From: Sequoia sempervirens
Lineage: Eukaryota > Streptophyta > Pinopsida > Cupressales > Cupressaceae
NCBI GenBank assembly: GCA_007258455.2
Contig: VDFB02262648.1
Coordinates: 248,001 to 312,000 of the forward strand
Length of the DNA stretch: 64,000 nucleotides
Direction of reading: 5' to 3'
Below, piece by piece: positions 60,844 to 64,000 of this stretch. The translations under genes were made by a program, and so were the position numbers. The notes under the pieces were generated by a model. That model was not told where the DNA came from, did no database searches, and saw only the letters and a program-made list of their open reading frames with translations. Numbering within the stretch: position 1 is the first letter of the stretch; each line of letters begins with the position of its first letter.

Positions 60844-61946
60844 AGTTGGTTAATTTATGTTTTGTATGTAAGTAATTCGTTGTTCTTTATGTAAATAATT
60901 TGTGTAAATAGTTTATGCATGTAAGTGATCTCTGTGTGTAAATAACTCTGCTTCTTTGTGTGAATAATTTGCTCTTTGTTTGTAAATAGTTTGTTGTTTA
61001 TTTGCTTGTCCTTTCTTTCTGTCCTTTTTGTTTCCTTTGCTATTTGGTTTTTGTTTGTTTTGTTCTTTGGAGTTTATTTGTTCTTTCCATCTTGAAATGG
61101 TGGTTGTCTTATGTGAAGAATATTGTGGTTGTTAGGAGAGAAGTGGTTTAAATATTTCCAGGTCTGCTGATTGGGTGATTTTGTCCTAAGCTCTTTGTTT
61201 TATGCCCATTGTCAATAAAAGTTGGGGAAGGTCTTGAAAACAAGGTGCAAAGTAAGTAACCTTCATTAGCTCCTCTGAATTTGTCACAAATCATTAAGAT
61301 CATCTCCTTTTGTCATGATATATTTGTCCTAGGGTGATAATGTTGTAAGATTTGAGTGAAAAATCTGATTTTCCAAGTGTTGTTATGAGGTCCATGGTAG
61401 TTTTCAACCCAGAACAGATGTTAAACATCTGACATATTGAGAAAAAAGGAAGTCTCTCAAATATCTGAAACTCAAGAAAAGAAAAAAAGAAAAAAAGAGA
61501 ACTATTTAAAGAGAAAGAGAATTCAATGTGAATGGGTGATTCCAGTATCTCTATCGGGGCTATAGATGCCTGACTGGCAGTAGAGCAATGCTGTGAGAAA
61601 ACTAGAGGTATCTCCATCGAGGCTATGGATGTCTGACTGGCAACAGAGCAATGCCCAGGATATCATTGCACGACAGCTAAAGGGGATCAACTCATGTAGC
61701 TCAAATCTTGCACATTGTCATTCAAAAAGATGAAGAAAGCTTTATGAAAGGATGATGCACCATCAAGCACACACATAGATTCAGGGCTAGCTATTGATTG
61801 TTTTACATTTGAGATTCTAGCTCAGCCTTGATTGTTAAAAACTGACCCAACTGGAGTTGTGATGTTCATAAACCAGGAGTTCTGGGTAGCTTAATTCTTC
61901 AGTTTCTTGAAAATGGTTAAACCATTTCCCCAGCCGAGTCACCATT
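60844..61946 (+). other. Gypsy 3' non-coding region with short repeats
   Basis: Near 60855-61000 a TGTAAATAATTT-like motif recurs about seven times (TGTAAGTAAT, TGTAAATAAT, TGTAAATAGT, TGAATAATTT). At 61545-61653 a 63-bp unit is duplicated in tandem (GTATCTCTATCGGGGCTATA and its variant from 61608). No gene. The sequence before the LTR (AGCCGAGTCACCATT) is not a clear polypurine tract. Confidence 0.6.
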
Positions 61947-63120
61947 TGTTATGCCTTGCATAACCACCCCATTTTATTCTGGAACAAAATGGGTCCCCCT
62001 TTGTCCTTTTGTAATTTTGGGCCTTTGGTTTTCCGCCTTGGGCATTTTCTTTGTCTTGTCAGATGCGTAACTAGGACCAATATCGAACTTGGATTTTCAT
62101 CAAAGTTCTAGTCTTCTTCCATTCCTGGTTTCGGTCCTGACAGTTCCTTGGTCTTGAATTTTTGCTCTATCAGATCTGGGTCCGGAGCTAAAGCTGAACT
62201 TTGAACTCTTTCTATGTTCCTGGTTCGGGTTCCATCTCGAGTCCGACTCCGCTTTCCTTTTCTCTCTCTTCTTCGTTGGTCATTTTTATTTGGTTTTGTG
62301 TCTTGTGCCTTAGGTATTTTCTTTTCGGCCTTAGGCATTTTTCTTTTTGTTTTGGCAAGCCTGAAACTGGAATGAAAACTGAACTTGGAATTCTTTCCAA
62401 GTTTTGTTTTCTATTCCCTCCCCGGTCTCGGTTCTGCCTCTTTTATTTTTCTATTTTGCATCTTTAGGTTTTGTTCTGGCGGACCCAGAATTGGAACAGG
62501 ACCTGAACCCTGAAACTTTCAAAAGTTTCATGTTCAGATTCTATTTCAATCCTGGTTCTGCATGTCCTATTCTTTTACTTTTTGTCCCCTTTTGTTTGGT
62601 CGCGGGGTCTTCTTCTTCCTATCCCCTTTTCTTTTTCGTTCTTTTGGTCGTCTCTTTGTATGTTGTCGGAGGCGGGATCAGGATGGAATTCGAAGTTGAA
62701 ACTTTGAAGAAGTTTCAATCTCTGATTTAGTTCCGCCCCCGCCGCCATTGTGTTTCGCCCGAGATCAATTTTTGCTTCGATCCCGCCTGTGTGTGTTTCC
62801 GTCTTTTTTTTTCCCTTTGCATTTGGGTTTCTTTCGCGGACATGGAGCCGGAATGAGATCTGAACTTGGAAATGTTGATTATCTCCATGGTTAGTTCCCA
62901 TCCCGACTTCGGTCCTGATTCCGATTTCTTTTTGGCCCTGCCCCTGCCAGTTTTGAAGATGGAGGAGTGTCGTTTCAGGGTCGTATTTTGTCTCGATCCT
63001 GGTTCCGCCAAGATTCGTCCAATTTTTCCTCTTGGTCCCAGTTTGGTCTTGGTTCCACCCCCACCAGTTTTGAAGGTAGGTATTGTCTTGGTCCCAATTC
63101 CGCCCTCACCGAAATTTTGT
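61947..63120 (+). repeat. Gypsy 3' LTR, rearranged
   Basis: Starts TGTTATGCCTTGCATAAC and matches the 5' LTR to about 62510, with a deletion of about 170 bp relative to it near 62232. Beyond 62510 it continues with the same kind of T/C-rich hairpin-bearing modules (GGAACCGG, GTTCCGCC), which the 5' copy lacks. The region matching 53290-54110 is absent, so its right end is not defined. Confidence 0.65.
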
Positions 63121-63655
63121 TTCTTTTGATAAAATTGAAGGCATGATGAATAATGATATATATTATTTGCCTTTGAGAACTAATGGGGGCATTTGTTTTG
63201 CAGGATCGAGTTATTTATCTGAAGATGTCCCTCAAGTAAGTTTCACCAAAGGATGTAAGTTCGGCATGATGTCTGGCCGAAGAAATAAAGTCTTGCCAAC
63301 TCAGAGGGTCTCCACAAGGGGAGGTAACTTTGGCGAGAGGTCTTGCCGACCCGATAGGGTCTTGCCGACATATTTTGTACCCTCGGTGTAGCATGTTGAG
63401 CTTGGTGTAACCTCTTGCCGACCAAGTAAGGTCTCCCCGAAATGAAATAAGCTCTCAGTGAAAGGACGCGACTACGATGTAATATCTCGACGAGGGAAGC
63501 TGGTCTCGCTGACATGGAATGATCTCGGCGTAATTTCTCTCCGACCCTGATAGGGTCTTGCCGAAACAGAATGAGCTTGGGGAGAACGGAGGAGCCCGCC
63601 GTGATGTCTCACTGACCCGATGGTGTCCCACCGACATGTGATCTGGTGTCAACAA
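63121..63655 (+). repeat. LTR-like DNA with repeated GACC-GGTC hairpins
   Basis: An irregular array, unit about 70-80 bp, of the pattern TCTTGCCGACCCGATAGGGT followed by CTTGCCGACA and a GAGCTYGGYGTAA segment. Copies lie near 63270, 63340, 63410, 63545 and 63610. It ends CTGGTGTCAACA at 63655, followed by a leader, which would fit the end of a 5' LTR of another gypsy element that continues beyond the window. Confidence 0.5.
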
Positions 63656-64000
63656 ATTTTGACCGCCTGGGACTCCCACATGGAATATGTTCACCCAATC
63701 AAATAGAACTGAAGGTGAACCCTGGGTAGTTTGGCTGATTGGCTACGAACCAAAGGAAGGTCAACAGAATGCAACGGGTGTGGATCCGCTCTATGAAGGA
63801 GCCGATGGAGCAACTCAACAAACACTAGTGTGGGGATCTGATGAAAAGTTTGGTACTGCTTCCAGAAGACAGTCAACGTACAGAAAGATCTAGAGGAGGA
63901 AGAGGGCCGAAGGAGGGAGGACTAAACCGTGAGTCATACTGACAGCTGGGGTCTATTGGAAAAAGAGAGATCAGCATTAATGATGATATTTTAGGGCATT
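63656..64000 (+). other. Possible leader and gag start of another retroelement
   Basis: After the LTR-like end, AATTTTGACCGCCTGGGACT could be a primer-binding region. A frame from 63687 (68 codons) begins MFTQSNRTEGEPWVVWLIGY and stops at 63891. I recognise no domain and the window ends here, so this assignment rests only on position. Confidence 0.3.

Larger units (their letters stand above)
52543..63120 (+). mobile_element. Ty3/gypsy element with two RNase H domains
   Basis: Plus-strand element: 5' LTR 52543-54110, primer-binding site 54114-54132, gag, protease, archaeal-like RNase H, reverse transcriptase, degenerate gypsy RNase H, integrase ending at 60843, a 1.1-kb 3' non-coding stretch and 3' LTR from 61947. 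Both LTRs begin TGTWAT and share a characteristic TTGTCCTTTTGTAATTTTGG block (52618 and 62000). They differ by large indels. The coding region has at least five frameshifts and many stops, often TAG where W or Q is expected. The element is dead. Confidence 0.85.

Overview
The window is non-genic, repeat-dense nuclear DNA of a seed plant. The lines of evidence are a plant L1-type LINE with a DUF4283-like ORF1, a Ty1/copia element, a Ty3/gypsy element with a plant-type second RNase H domain, a tRNA-derived SINE and kilobases of degenerate telomere-like repeat. The low GC content, the heavy nesting and the age of the insertions suggest a large genome such as a conifer's, but that is inference. 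I found no intact host gene, no rRNA or functional tRNA gene and no CRISPR array. Almost every long open frame is either transposon-derived and broken, or a by-product of simple repeats.

Layout. 1-4436 is AT-rich DNA without a recognisable gene. 4437-6452 is a long inverted repeat (foldback element) whose left arm carries a SINE that the right arm lacks. 7956-9056 is a degenerate 6-bp telomere-like block. At 9057 it is interrupted by one old copia element on the minus strand that runs to 43549, after which the same block continues (43550-44490). The copia is flanked by the same 5 bp (ACCAT) on both sides, 34.5 kb apart.

The copia core is about 8.5 kb and has been split by three large insertions. 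The first (9809-21413) sits in its 3' LTR and contains a rearranged LTR-type unit with two LTR copies in opposite orientation. The second (23175-30261) is a terminal-inverted-repeat (TIR) element in the RNase H region, carrying a full-length but dead LINE. The third (32452-39708) is a foldback element in the integrase, with kilobase-long CT and GA arms around telomere-like repeats. In coding order on the minus strand the copia runs: 5' LTR 41595-43549, primer-binding site, gag, protease, integrase, reverse transcriptase, RNase H, polypurine tract, 3' LTR.

44491-52542 holds further telomere-like islands, a MITE-like element, a small relative of the CT/GA foldback and a gypsy gag relic. 52543 to about 63120 is a second, separate gypsy element on the plus strand. 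Its order is LTR, primer-binding site, gag, protease, RNase H of the archaeal-like type, reverse transcriptase, degenerate RNase H, integrase, LTR. The last kilobase looks like the LTR end and leader of another gypsy element.

I did not find a new cellular system. The most notable points are these: the nested copia can be reconstructed from duplicated target sites; the LINE ORF2 carries 24 nonsense codons but no frameshift; the SINE has an empty-site control in the opposite arm; the CT/GA foldback has a small relative nearby; RNase H lies upstream of reverse transcriptase in the gypsy; and the gypsy LTR contains repeated hairpin modules.
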